A stretch of DNA of 64,000 nt, from contig NZ_BAVQ01000070.1 of assembly GCF_000524475.1 (NCBI RefSeq), positions 1-64,000 of the forward strand, given 5' to 3'. The notes beneath the pieces are model-generated. The model worked only from the letters and a program-made list of their open reading frames with translations. It was not told the origin of the DNA and ran no database searches. Source of the stretch: Tomitella biformata AHU 1821. Lineage in GTDB: Bacteria > Actinomycetota > Actinomycetes > Mycobacteriales > Mycobacteriaceae. Positions 24,693-33,355 of this stretch are shown here, one piece after another. Each line of letters starts with the position of its first letter. The first letter of the stretch is position 1. Position numbers and translations under genes: made by a program.

Positions 24693-25810
24693 GCCGACGC
24701 CTTTCGGTTGGCTCGCACGAGCAGGTACAGCAGGAAGGGGCCGCCGATGGCGGAGGTGACGATGCCGACGGGCAGCTCGACCGGCAGGACCGTGCGCGCG
24801 ATGAGGTCGCCGCCGACCACGAGGATCGCGCCGCACAGGGCCGACGCGATGATGGGCGGCCCCGGCGAGCGCAGGAGGCGCAGCGCCACCTGCGGGGCGA
24901 CGAAGGCCACGAAGCCGATGGGGCCGGCCGCGGCAGTGGCGACGGCGGCCAGGATGACCGAGGCGAGCATGAGCAGCGCGCGGCCGCCCTGCAGCCGCTG
25001 GCCCAGACCCCGGGCCACGTCGTCGCCCAGGCGCATGATGGCCAGCGCGAAGGAGCCGGCCACCGCGACGAGGGCGACGATCCCGATCGTCCACGCGGTG
25101 GGGGCGACCTGCGACCATGCCGCCCGGTTGAGCGAGCCCGTCAGCCACACCTGCGCGCGGCCCACGTCGTTGATGTCGGCGCGGACGATCATCCACGCCG
25201 TGAGCGCTTGCAGGGCGGCCCCAACCCCGATGCCGATGAGGATCAGCCGGAACCCGTCCACCCCCCGCCGCCACGCCAGGACGTAGATCAGGATGGCCGT
25301 CGCGAGCCCGCCGAGCAGCGCGGCGGCTGGGACTCCGAACGCGGCCAGCGCGCCGGAGGTGGCCCCGCCGCCGAGGATCAGGAAGACCGCGGCGACGCTG
25401 GCGCCCTGGGTGATGCCGAGGATGTCGGGGCTGGCCAGCGCGTTGCGGGAGATGGACTGCATGATCGCGCCGGAGATGCCGAGGCCGAGGCCGACGAGCA
25501 GGCCGATGAGCGAGCGGGGCAGCCGCAACTCCATCACGATGAACTCGTATTGCTTCTCGCCGTGGCCGAAGAGCGACGCGAGGACGTCGCCGGGTGGGAT
25601 GGGGAAATCGCCGCGGCCGATATTCAGGCAGAACACGGCCAACAGCGCCGCCACCAGCAGCGCGGTGACGAGGACCTGCCGGGGCCGCCACACCAGGGAG
25701 ATGGGGCCGAGTCGCACGCCGGGGCGGCCGGGGACGGTCCGGTGCCCGGTCTTGCCCGCCAGCTCGGTGGTCCCCGCCAGTTCTGTGGTCCCTGCCAGTT
25801 CGGCGGTCAC
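24689..25810 (-). CDS. Iron-siderophore ABC transporter permease (FecCD family), second subunit
   Basis: A 373-residue membrane protein of about nine to ten helices with FecCD hallmarks: RLPRSLIGLLVGLGLGISGAIMQ and GPIGFVAFVAPQVALRLL. The GTG start at 25810 overlaps the previous stop as GTGA. The first 20 residues, before the first helix, contain three ELAG(T/K) units encoded by a tandem 18-bp repeat at 25755-25808, an unusual cytosolic leader. It pairs with the permease at 25807-26859 and with the FecE-type ATPase. Confidence 0.9.
   Translation of the reverse strand: MTAELAGTTELAGTTELAGKTGHRTVPGRPGVRLGPISLVWRPRQVLVTALLVAALLAVFCLNIGRGDFPIPPGDVLASLFGHGEKQYEFIVMELRLPRSLIGLLVGLGLGISGAIMQSISRNALASPDILGITQGASVAAVFLILGGGATSGALAAFGVPAAALLGGLATAILIYVLAWRRGVDGFRLILIGIGVGAALQALTAWMIVRADINDVGRAQVWLTGSLNRAAWSQVAPTAWTIGIVALVAVAGSFALAIMRLGDDVARGLGQRLQGGRALLMLASVILAAVATAAAGPIGFVAFVAPQVALRLLRSPGPPIIASALCGAILVVGGDLIARTVLPVELPVGIVTSAIGGPFLLYLLVRANRKASA
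25755..25808. repeat. Tandem 18-bp repeat, three copies, in a permease N-terminus
   Basis: Three consecutive 18-bp units of the form CCYGCCAGYTCKGYGGTC encode the repeated TTELAG leader of the second FecCD-type permease. The copies differ at a few positions each. Copy number could vary between strains by slippage without breaking the frame. Confidence 0.8.
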
Positions 25811-26859
25811 AGCGCCGCCAGCTTCCGGCGGCGCACGAGCGCGACGAAGAACGGCGCGCCGACGAGCGCGAGGATGATGCTGACCTGGATCTCGCTGGGA
25901 CGGTCGACGACGCGGCCGAGGGTGTCCGCCAGCAGCAGCAGCACGGCGCCGAGCAGCCCGGAGCACGGGATGATCCAGCGGTAATCAGGGCCGGTGAACA
26001 CCCGGACCACGTGGGGGACCACGAGGCCGAGGAACGCGATGGGTCCGCACGCGGCCGTCGCGGCGCCGGTCAGCAAGGTGATGGCGATGATGCCGAGCAC
26101 GCGTGTCGCGGCGAGGTTGGTGCCCAGGGCGCGGGCAACGTCGTCGCCGAGGCTGAGGATGTTCAGCCCGGGGCTGCCCACGATGGCTAGCAGCACTCCG
26201 ACCGCGATGAAGGGCAGGACGGTCCAGATGATTCCGTAGTCCGGGCGGGAGATGGAGCCGACGACCCAGAACCGCATCTGGTCCAGGCTGGTCTCATCGA
26301 TGAGCACAACCGCGGACGTGATCGCCCCTAGGAACGCGGACACGGCGGCGCCCGCGAGGATCAGGCTGAGGGGACTCGAGCGGCCCGCGCCCAGGGACGC
26401 CAGGCCGAACACCACGACGGAGGCGACCGCCGCGCCGAGAAACGCGAACCACAGGAACTGGAACGGGCTGGTGATGCGCAGCACGTAGATTGCCACGACC
26501 ACGGCGAACGCGGCGCCGGCGCTGACGCCGAGCAGGCCGGGGTCCGCCAGGGGGTTGCGGGTGTGGCCCTGGATCAGCGCGCCGGAGATGCCGAGGGCGA
26601 TGCCGGCGACGAGGCCGAGGATGGTCCGCGGGACGCGCATGCTTCGGATGATGATGGCGGTGTCCGTCTGTCCGCCGTGCAGGATGCCGTCGGCGATCTC
26701 CGACAGCGACATCGGGCGGGCGCCGAGAGCGACACTTGCGAGCATGGTGCAGGCGAGGAGCACCACCAGGCCGAGCAGCCAGCCGAGCCTACGTCGCCGG
26801 AGGCTGGCCGGCGCCGCAGGGCGGGGCGCAGCCAGGGGACGTTCAACGGTCGAGTGCAC
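25807..26859 (-). CDS. Iron-siderophore ABC transporter permease (FecCD family), first subunit
   Basis: A 350-residue multi-helix permease with the FecCD blocks RVPRTILGLVAGIALGISGALIQGHTRNPLADPGLLG and GPIAFLGLVVPHVVRV (each read as shorter motifs within these stretches). It is the first gene of the five-gene iron uptake operon and overlaps the next gene by GTGA. The best start is GTG at 26859. No ribosome site precedes it, and the iron box touches the start codon, so the mRNA is probably leaderless. Confidence 0.9.
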   Translation of the reverse strand: MHSTVERPLAAPRPAAPASLRRRRLGWLLGLVVLLACTMLASVALGARPMSLSEIADGILHGGQTDTAIIIRSMRVPRTILGLVAGIALGISGALIQGHTRNPLADPGLLGVSAGAAFAVVVAIYVLRITSPFQFLWFAFLGAAVASVVVFGLASLGAGRSSPLSLILAGAAVSAFLGAITSAVVLIDETSLDQMRFWVVGSISRPDYGIIWTVLPFIAVGVLLAIVGSPGLNILSLGDDVARALGTNLAATRVLGIIAITLLTGAATAACGPIAFLGLVVPHVVRVFTGPDYRWIIPCSGLLGAVLLLLADTLGRVVDRPSEIQVSIILALVGAPFFVALVRRRKLAAL

Positions 26860-26877
26860 CCGGTTAGGCTAGCCTTG
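26859..26877 (-). promoter_or_regulatory. IdeR/DtxR-like iron box at the start of the FecCD operon
   Basis: The stretch CGGTTAGGCTAGCCTTG and its flank match the IdeR consensus at about 13 of 19 positions, with the central TTAGGCTAGCCT strongly conserved. It abuts the GTG start of the first permease gene. This implies iron-responsive repression of the whole permease-ATPase-exporter operon. Confidence 0.7.
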
Positions 26878-26908
26878 CCACTGCGTTCCTGTGTGCTGGG
26901 GCGCCCAC

Positions 26909-28069
26909 TTAGTCGGATCGGGGTGGCTCGGCTCCGCTGGCTTCGTCGTTGCGCGGTGCCTCAGACTCCGTGCCCGCCGTGCCTTTTGCGCCATCCGCGA
27001 GTTCGGCGAGTTCGCGCACCCGGAGGTCCTTATCGGCCTGGAGGTCCTCGCGGTCCTGGAGCCGGTACATGACGATGAAAATGATCCAGCCGATGATCGC
27101 GACCAGGATGAAGCTGACGAGGCGGTAGATCAGCACGGCGGCGACGGCCTTGGCACTGGTGAGTCCGCTGGCCACGAGCGCGGCGATGAGGGTGCCCTCC
27201 ACGAAGACCAGTCCGCCGGGGGCCAGGGGAATCGCGCCGACGGCCTTCGCGGCCGCGTAGGCGATCGCGAGCCCCGCCAGACCCGGCTCCGCGCCGACCG
27301 CGAGGCAGGCGAAGCCGAGGCAGGCGATGTCCGCCACCCAGTTGTAGAACGACCAGCCGAACGCCTCCGCGGTGTGCTTGTTGCTCATCTGCACGGACTC
27401 GAGCTGCTTGATGATCGCGTGCCAGCGCTCGAGGCCCTGCTCCTCGGGCTTGCTGCGCACCCAGTTATAGCCGCGCAGCGCCCAGCGGCCCAGATCCTCG
27501 AGAGAGTCCGGATGCGAGGCCACATAGCGGCCGGCGAAGAGCATCGCGAGCAGCCCGACGATGGTGAACACGATGGTGAACGGGTTCACGGCGGTGCCGA
27601 CGAACAGCGCGCCGCCGACGCCCAGCACCGCGAGCCCCGCCGCGGCCAGCACGCCGGACATCGCGACCTGCCAGGACGCGACCACCGGCGATGCGCCCCA
27701 GCTGCGGGTGCGGCGATAGGTGAACGCGGTGGAGAACACTTGGCCCGCAGGCAGAGTCAGGCTCATCGCGGTGCTGGAGTAGATGACGGACAACGATTTG
27801 AGCTGGGAGATCTTCACCCCGGCCGCGCCGAGCAGTACTTTTTGGACCCGACCGAAACTGCTCATCGAGGCGGCTTGCGCCAAGATGCAGGCGGCCACCC
27901 AGCCCCAGTGGATCTCGGTGAGGTCCTGCCAGGATTTGCTCAGGGAGGGCCAGATGATGAACGCCTCGACGGTGAGCACGGTCAAGAGGGCAACGCCTAA
28001 CGCCCATTTTACCCACCAGAACCGGTGTCGGGGCACCGAGTCGCCGGTAGTCGCGGTGGGCTGGGCCAT
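26909..28069 (-). CDS. YbhN/LPG-synthetase-TM-like integral membrane protein
   Basis: A 386-residue membrane protein with about eight helices and a polar C-terminal tail rich in Asp/Glu/Ser. The family (lysylphosphatidylglycerol synthetase membrane region, UPF0104) includes flippase-like domains. Typical blocks are SVIYSSTAMSLTLPAGQV and KAVGAIPLAPGGLVFVEGTL. A similar transmembrane protein (Rv0204c) lies near mmpL3 in M. tuberculosis. It starts 4 bp after the nucleotide-cyclase stop, so the two are co-transcribed. The substrate is unknown; lipid flipping is an inference from family. Confidence 0.82.
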   Translation of the reverse strand: MAQPTATTGDSVPRHRFWWVKWALGVALLTVLTVEAFIIWPSLSKSWQDLTEIHWGWVAACILAQAASMSSFGRVQKVLLGAAGVKISQLKSLSVIYSSTAMSLTLPAGQVFSTAFTYRRTRSWGASPVVASWQVAMSGVLAAAGLAVLGVGGALFVGTAVNPFTIVFTIVGLLAMLFAGRYVASHPDSLEDLGRWALRGYNWVRSKPEEQGLERWHAIIKQLESVQMSNKHTAEAFGWSFYNWVADIACLGFACLAVGAEPGLAGLAIAYAAAKAVGAIPLAPGGLVFVEGTLIAALVASGLTSAKAVAAVLIYRLVSFILVAIIGWIIFIVMYRLQDREDLQADKDLRVRELAELADGAKGTAGTESEAPRNDEASGAEPPRSD

Positions 28070-28073
28070 TTGG

Positions 28074-29603
28074 TCAGACTACTTCGTGGACTTCGCAGTC
28101 CCCGACGGGATGCGCTATCTGGGTGACCTTGCTACGCCCGTGCAGTTGAATTTGCTGACCGAGTGTCCACAACCTCTGCTCGGCCGCGGCGGCCTCCCCC
28201 AGGATCGTGGAGGAGGCGAATACCCGGGACGGGTCACGTTTGGCCAGGTCCGTAAGCCGCGCGGCCTCGTTGACCGGGTCCCCGATCACCGTGTACTCGA
28301 ACCGCTCGGCGGAGCCGACGTTGCCGGCCACCGCGATGCCGGCGGATACGCCGACGCCCGCGTCGATCCCCGTCAGTCGGGACAGCTCCACGTGTAGCTC
28401 GCGGGCGCAGCGCAGGGCCGCAGTGGGCGAGTCGGGCCGATGCAGCGGGGCGCCGAAGACGGCGAAGACCTCGTCGCCGATGAACTTGTTGACGAAGCCT
28501 CCATTGCGGTGCACCACGTCCACGACCACCCGGAAGAACTGGTTGAGCAGCTCGACCACCTCGGTGGGCGGGCGGGCCGCGGCCAGCGCCGTGGAGGCGA
28601 TCATGTCGACGAATAACACTGCGACGAACCGGGTCTCGCCGCCCAGGACGGTGTCGTTGCGCATGGCGCGCCGGGCCACGTCCACGCCGACGTGTTGGCC
28701 GAAGAGCTGCTCAATGCGGCGCCGCTCCTCGGAATCTTGGACCATCCGGTTGAAGCCGACCTGCAGCATGCCGACCTCGCTGCCGTCGTAGACGGAGACC
28801 GCCACGTCCTTGTCGCCTCGGCCGAGCCGCAGGATCGCCTCGCGCAATTGGCGGATCGGGTCGGAGATCTGGGAGGACACGAGCGCGGTTAGCAGCAGCG
28901 AGGTGACCATCGTCAAGGCGATCATCACGATGATTGCGATGCCCACGGCTTGGGGGGTCGCGTCGATGAAGCCGCCGAGGTCGGCCAGAGCGAGCGCGAG
29001 CACGCCGACGGCCGGGGTCAGGGTGCCGAGAGCCCAGGCCAGCAGGAGCCGGACATTGACGCCAGGGGCGTAGTGCGGCGCGAACTCGCCGTCGGAGAGG
29101 GCGCGGGCGGCGACGGGGCGCAGGATCCGCTCGCCGAGCAGGTAGCTGGTGCCGAAAGTGCCGATGGACACCAGCGTGACGACCGCGCCCGACGCGACAG
29201 CCAAGTCGGGCGACTGCTCGTAGGTGAGGGCCACATACAGCGCCCCGCCGAGGAGCCAGATCGCCAGGTGGATCCGGGATTGCCGCAGCGGCGCGAGCAT
29301 GACGGCGGACTGTTCCGCGGGGGTGGGCGATCCGCCGCGCGCGTACCAGCGGACGACCGGGGCCAGCATCGCGGCGGCGGCGATGGCGCTGATGATGAGG
29401 CCGACGCCCAGGTAGGCGTAGGAGATCGAGTAGATGAGGGAGAGGTTGTCATGCAGGGCAGGGGTGGCCTTGACTGGCAGCACCCACCGGACCAGCACGG
29501 TGCCGATGGCGGAGGCGAAGATGTTGGCGCCCATCATGCTGAGGATGTAGAGAATCCAGCGGCTCTGGTAGCCGCGGGAAACCAGCAGACGGAAGGTGCT
29601 CAC
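28074..29603 (-). CDS. Membrane-bound class III adenylate/guanylate cyclase with HAMP domain
   Basis: About 509 residues: six membrane helices, a HAMP linker (SSQISDPIRQLREAILRLGRGD) and a C-terminal class III cyclase domain. Metal-binding Asp residues stand in VLFVDMIAST and in NKFIGDEVFAVFG. The purine-selecting Lys precedes IGDE. The transition-state Asn/Arg are in VIGDPVNEAARL. All are present, so the enzyme should be active. The architecture matches the mycobacterial Rv1318c/Rv3645 group that makes cAMP. GTG at 29603 is preferred; a TTG at 29642 would add 13 residues. It probably signals with the co-transcribed YbhN-like protein nearby, but no link is proven. Confidence 0.88.
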   Translation of the reverse strand: MSTFRLLVSRGYQSRWILYILSMMGANIFASAIGTVLVRWVLPVKATPALHDNLSLIYSISYAYLGVGLIISAIAAAAMLAPVVRWYARGGSPTPAEQSAVMLAPLRQSRIHLAIWLLGGALYVALTYEQSPDLAVASGAVVTLVSIGTFGTSYLLGERILRPVAARALSDGEFAPHYAPGVNVRLLLAWALGTLTPAVGVLALALADLGGFIDATPQAVGIAIIVMIALTMVTSLLLTALVSSQISDPIRQLREAILRLGRGDKDVAVSVYDGSEVGMLQVGFNRMVQDSEERRRIEQLFGQHVGVDVARRAMRNDTVLGGETRFVAVLFVDMIASTALAAARPPTEVVELLNQFFRVVVDVVHRNGGFVNKFIGDEVFAVFGAPLHRPDSPTAALRCARELHVELSRLTGIDAGVGVSAGIAVAGNVGSAERFEYTVIGDPVNEAARLTDLAKRDPSRVFASSTILGEAAAAEQRLWTLGQQIQLHGRSKVTQIAHPVGDCEVHEVV

Positions 29604-29678
29604 CGCATCACCGTAGTGCGGCGGATCGGCGTGGGCACGCAACTGTCCTGAAATCTCTGTGCGCCTGGCGTCTCGGGA

Positions 29679-30593
29679 TCAACCCGCCGCGTGCAGCTGG
29701 GCCCGGGCCAGATCGAAATCGCCGTGATCGGAGCCGAGCCCCCCGGCGACGAGCCCGGCGGTGGCGTTGCCCAGGACGGCCGCTGTGCGCGGTGCTTGGC
29801 CGAGCGAGAGGCCGCGGAGATATCCCGCGGAGAAGGCGTCGCCGCAGCCGGTGGTGTCGACCACGTGCGCAGCCAGCGCGGGGGCGGTGAACTCACCGTC
29901 CGCATCGGCCACCAGCGCCCCGTCCGCGCCGGCCGTGGCCACGACGGTGCCGATCCCGCGCTCGCGCAGCGCCTGGCAGCCGGTCGCCAGGGTGGTCTCG
30001 CCGGTGAGGCCGAGGACCTGTTCCGCATTCGGCAGCAGGTGGTCTAGGAGGGGGAGCGCCTGCGAGATCCACTCGAGCAGGCCCGGATTGCCGTCGGTGA
30101 GGATGTCCGCGGAGGTGGTGACGCCGTGCTCGCGGGCGAAGGCGAGGATCTGGGCCGCGGTCTCGCCGCCCAGGAACTCCGGTCCGCCGAGGTGTAGGTG
30201 GGTGGACTCGGCGATGGCGTCCCAGGGGACGTCGTCAAGCCCATAGCCGGCGTTGGCGCCGACTACGTGGAAGGCGGGCCGGTCCCCGTTGAGGCGGATG
30301 GGCAGGACGCTGGCGGAGGTCTGCACGTCCGCTCGGCGGACCATGGCGGCGGTGTCGACGCCGCCGCGTTCGAGCAGGCTCAGCAACATGTCGCCCGCGG
30401 CATCCGCCCCCACCGCGCCGGCGGTGCGCACCCGCGCGCCGAGCTTGGCCAGTGTCAGGGCGGTCCCGCCCGCCGTGCCGGCCGCGGTGATCTTGATCTG
30501 CTCCACCAGTTGGGAGCCCTGGCCCTCTGGGATGGACTGGACCGGGCGCACCAACACGTCGAGCACGTGCACGCCGAGGGTCACCACTCGCAT
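29679..30593 (-). CDS. PfkB family carbohydrate kinase
   Basis: A 304-residue ribokinase-fold sugar kinase. PfkB signature 2 is intact as DTTGCGDAFSAGYLRGL, with the catalytic Asp. Substrate-binding elements include AAGTAGGTALTLAKLGA. ATG at 30593 was chosen since the ribokinase core starts here; a GGAG lies about 11 bp upstream. It lies 110 bp downstream of a class II aldolase on the same strand. A phosphorylating kinase plus an aldolase suggests breakdown of a short or deoxy sugar. Specificity (ribose, 2-keto-3-deoxygluconate, nucleoside) cannot be read. Confidence 0.85.
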   Translation of the reverse strand: MRVVTLGVHVLDVLVRPVQSIPEGQGSQLVEQIKITAAGTAGGTALTLAKLGARVRTAGAVGADAAGDMLLSLLERGGVDTAAMVRRADVQTSASVLPIRLNGDRPAFHVVGANAGYGLDDVPWDAIAESTHLHLGGPEFLGGETAAQILAFAREHGVTTSADILTDGNPGLLEWISQALPLLDHLLPNAEQVLGLTGETTLATGCQALRERGIGTVVATAGADGALVADADGEFTAPALAAHVVDTTGCGDAFSAGYLRGLSLGQAPRTAAVLGNATAGLVAGGLGSDHGDFDLARAQLHAAG

Positions 30594-30702
30594 ATCCGAC
30601 AATTCTCCAGCTCCCTCAAGTCTTCGCGCCCGGCGATCCGCCGTCCCTGAATGTAGTGGGACGGTCACGCTCGCGTGCCGAGACCGCAAAACTCCGGCGG
30701 GA

Positions 30703-31410
30703 TCAGTCGGCCTCCGCTATGGGCTGCGTCGTGCCGTAGTTGCGGACCAGCACCTGCCGGATGACCGCCATCTGCTGCTCGGTGTCGAGCGCCCGCGGCT
30801 TTCCGATACTTGCCGCGCGCCAATACATCTCGCAGGCCCACTCGAGCAGCAGGGTATGAGCCACGGCAATCTCCAGGTTCTGCCCGTGGGTGAGGGCGCC
30901 GTGGTTGGCCATCAACACCGCGGGACGGCCCTCCATGGCGCCGAGGACCGAGCGCACCAACTCCTGGGTGCCGAAGGTGGCATAGGTGGCCACGGGAATG
31001 GCCCCGCCGAGGGCGAGCATCTGGTAGTGGATGCAGGGCAGCTCGTCCAGCACGCAACTGACGGCGGTGGCCATCGGCGCATGGGTGTGGACGATGGCGC
31101 CTGTGTCGCTGGAGCGATAGAGCCCCAGGTGCAGCCCCAATTCGGACGTTGGCTGGAGGTCGCCGGCGAGCACGTGGCCGTCGGCGTCGACCAGGACCAC
31201 GTGGTGCGCCTCCATCGTGGCGAAGTCGCCGCCGGTGGGGGTGATGGCGAACGCGTCAGAGGTCCCAAACGCATCAGCTTCCGCGCTGCCGGGCCGGGCG
31301 ACGCGGACGCTCACGTTGCCGGCGGTGCCGAGCACGAGGCCGCGGCGGGCCAGCTCTCGGCAGGTGTCGGCGATCTGCCTGCGGGCCTGGTCAAATTGCG
31401 GAGCGCTCAT
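30703..31410 (-). CDS. Class II aldolase/adducin family protein
   Basis: A 235-residue Zn-dependent aldolase of the L-fuculose-1-phosphate type. Zinc ligands are His108 and His110 in IVHTHAPMA and His170 in ANHG. The catalytic acid is Glu90 in TSELGLH. The phosphate-binding region GTAGNVSVR near residue 28 and TPTGGDF near 57 are typical. It would cleave a ketose or deoxyketose 1-phosphate to dihydroxyacetone phosphate and an aldehyde. The kinase gene follows it, so the pair may phosphorylate and split one sugar. Substrate not determinable. Confidence 0.86.
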   Translation of the reverse strand: MSAPQFDQARRQIADTCRELARRGLVLGTAGNVSVRVARPGSAEADAFGTSDAFAITPTGGDFATMEAHHVVLVDADGHVLAGDLQPTSELGLHLGLYRSSDTGAIVHTHAPMATAVSCVLDELPCIHYQMLALGGAIPVATYATFGTQELVRSVLGAMEGRPAVLMANHGALTHGQNLEIAVAHTLLLEWACEMYWRAASIGKPRALDTEQQMAVIRQVLVRNYGTTQPIAEAD

Positions 31411-31471
31411 TTTCCCACGCTACCGCAGTTGGCGCGTCGGGCACGGGCTTGGGGACCTCGGCTCTGGAGCG

Positions 31472-33196
31472 CTACTCCTCGATGGTGTGGGAGTGCTGCG
31501 GTTCGCGGCGGCCCGCGTGCCGCTCCGCACGGAGGCTGTCCACCATCTCCGGGTAGTGCAGTTCGAAAGCTGGCCGCTCGGAACGGATCCGGGGCAGCTC
31601 CGTGAAGTTGTGCCGCGGCGGCGGGCAGCTGGTGGCCCACTCCAGTGAGTTGCCGTAGCCCCATGGATCATCCACCGTGACGACCTCGCCGTAGCGGAAG
31701 CTTTTGAACACATTCCACAGGAACGGCAGCATCGAGGCGCCGAGCACGAACGCGAAGATCGTCGAGATCGTGTTCAGGACGGTGAACCCATCGGTGTTCA
31801 GGTAGTCCACGTAGCGCCGCGGCATGCCGGCGTTGCCGAGGAAATGCTGGACCAGGAACGTGCCGTGAAAGCCCACGAACGTCAGCCAGAAGTGCCACTT
31901 GCCGAGCTTCTCGTCGAGCATCCGGCCTGTCATCTTCGGGAACCAGAAGTAGATTCCGGCGTACGTGGCGAAGACGATGGTGCCGAAAAGCACGTAGTGG
32001 AAGTGCGCGACGACGAAGTAGGTGTCCGTGACGTGGAAGTCCAGGGGCGGGCTGGCCAGGATGACGCCGGTCAGGCCACCGAATAGGAAGGTCACGAGGA
32101 AGCCGACGGAGAACAGCATCGGCGACTCAAAGGTCAAGTGCCCCTTCCACATGGTGCCGATCCAGTTGAAGAACTTGACGCCGGTCGGAACCGCGATCAG
32201 GTAGCTGAGCAGCGAGAAGAACGGCAGCAGCACGGAGCCGGTGGCGAACATGTGGTGTGCCCACACCGTCATCGACAGCGCGCCGATGGAGATGGTGGCG
32301 TACACGAGTCCGACATAGCCGAAAACCGGCTTCCGGGAAAAGACGGGGAACACCTCGGAGACGATGCCGAAGAACGGAATCGCGACGATGTACACCTCGG
32401 GGTGGCCGAAGAACCAGAAGAGGTGCTCGTAGAGGATGGCGCCGCCGTTGGCCGGGTTGTATATCTGCGCGCCCACCTGCCGGTCCAACTCCAGCGCCAG
32501 CAGAGCCGCGGTCAACACCGGGAATGCGAGCAGCACCATGATCGAGGTGACCAGGATATTCCAGGTGAAGATGGGCATCCGGAACATCGTCATGCCCGGC
32601 GCGCGCAGAGTCACGATGGTGGTGATCATGTTGACCGCGCCGAGAATGGTGCCGACGCCGGCCAGCGCGAGGCCCATGATCCACAGGTCCCCGCCGGCGC
32701 CGGGAGAGTTGGTCGCGTCGGAGAGCGGGGTATAGGCGAACCAGCCGAAGTCGGCCGCGCCGCCGGGGGTGAGGAACCCACCGACGACGATGAGCCCGCC
32801 GAACAGATAGAGCCAGTACGACAGCGCGTTCAAACGGGGGAATGAGACGTCCGGGGCACCGATCTGCAGGGGCAGGACCGCGTTCGCGAAGCCGAACAGC
32901 ACCGGGGTGGCGAACAGCAGCAGCATGATCGTGCCGTGCATCGTGAACAGCTGGTTGTACTGCTCGTTCGAGAGGAACTGCTGCTCCGGCCGGGCCAACT
33001 CCGCGCGCATCAGCATGGCCATCAGCCCGCCAAGGAGGAAGAACCCGAAGCTAGTGAACAGGTACAGCATGCCGATCACCTTGTGATCGGTGGTGGTGAT
33101 AATGCGGTACAGGGCGGTGCCGGACAGCCCGCCCGTGCCGGGATGGGGCCGAGTCAGGGTCGGCTCCACCCCGGGTGCGGGCGCGATATCTGTCAT
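31472..33196 (-). CDS. ctaD: Cytochrome c oxidase subunit I (aa3)
   Basis: A 574-residue haem-copper oxidase subunit I with 12 helices. Haem and CuB ligands are visible: His in [10 protein letters not shown], His-Pro-Glu-Val-Tyr in [16 protein letters not shown] (including the cross-linked Tyr), His-His in [10 protein letters not shown] and the His pair in [11 protein letters not shown]. It reduces O2 to water and pumps protons, taking electrons from the bcc complex in actinobacteria. ATG at 33196 was chosen at the family N-terminus; the longer reading lacks homology-like content. The C-terminal tail is basic and cytosolic. Confidence 0.95.
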   Translation of the reverse strand: MTDIAPAPGVEPTLTRPHPGTGGLSGTALYRIITTTDHKVIGMLYLFTSFGFFLLGGLMAMLMRAELARPEQQFLSNEQYNQLFTMHGTIMLLLFATPVLFGFANAVLPLQIGAPDVSFPRLNALSYWLYLFGGLIVVGGFLTPGGAADFGWFAYTPLSDATNSPGAGGDLWIMGLALAGVGTILGAVNMITTIVTLRAPGMTMFRMPIFTWNILVTSIMVLLAFPVLTAALLALELDRQVGAQIYNPANGGAILYEHLFWFFGHPEVYIVAIPFFGIVSEVFPVFSRKPVFGYVGLVYATISIGALSMTVWAHHMFATGSVLLPFFSLLSYLIAVPTGVKFFNWIGTMWKGHLTFESPMLFSVGFLVTFLFGGLTGVILASPPLDFHVTDTYFVVAHFHYVLFGTIVFATYAGIYFWFPKMTGRMLDEKLGKWHFWLTFVGFHGTFLVQHFLGNAGMPRRYVDYLNTDGFTVLNTISTIFAFVLGASMLPFLWNVFKSFRYGEVVTVDDPWGYGNSLEWATSCPPPRHNFTELPRIRSERPAFELHYPEMVDSLRAERHAGRREPQHSHTIEE

Positions 33197-33309
33197 ATCC
33201 AACACCGTTCGCTCGGCTCGCTGGACGCAGATGAGAGTGGTCGAGGCAGCTCGGCACAGCAGATCAAGAGCGCATTGCCAAATACCGTAGTCGCTGTCCG
33301 CTAAATAAG

Positions 33310-33342
33310 CGATGGCCCCGGAGCAGATCTCCGGGGCCATCG
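33310..33342 (-). terminator. Rho-independent terminator of mmpL3
   Basis: A perfect 14-bp stem (CGATGGCCCCGGAG and its complement) closes on a 5-nt loop. It lies 14 bp after the mmpL3 stop. On the minus strand it is followed by TTATTTAG, a partial U-tract. It separates the mmpL3 operon from ctaD. Confidence 0.82.
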
Positions 33343-33355
33343 TCAATGCTGGGAA

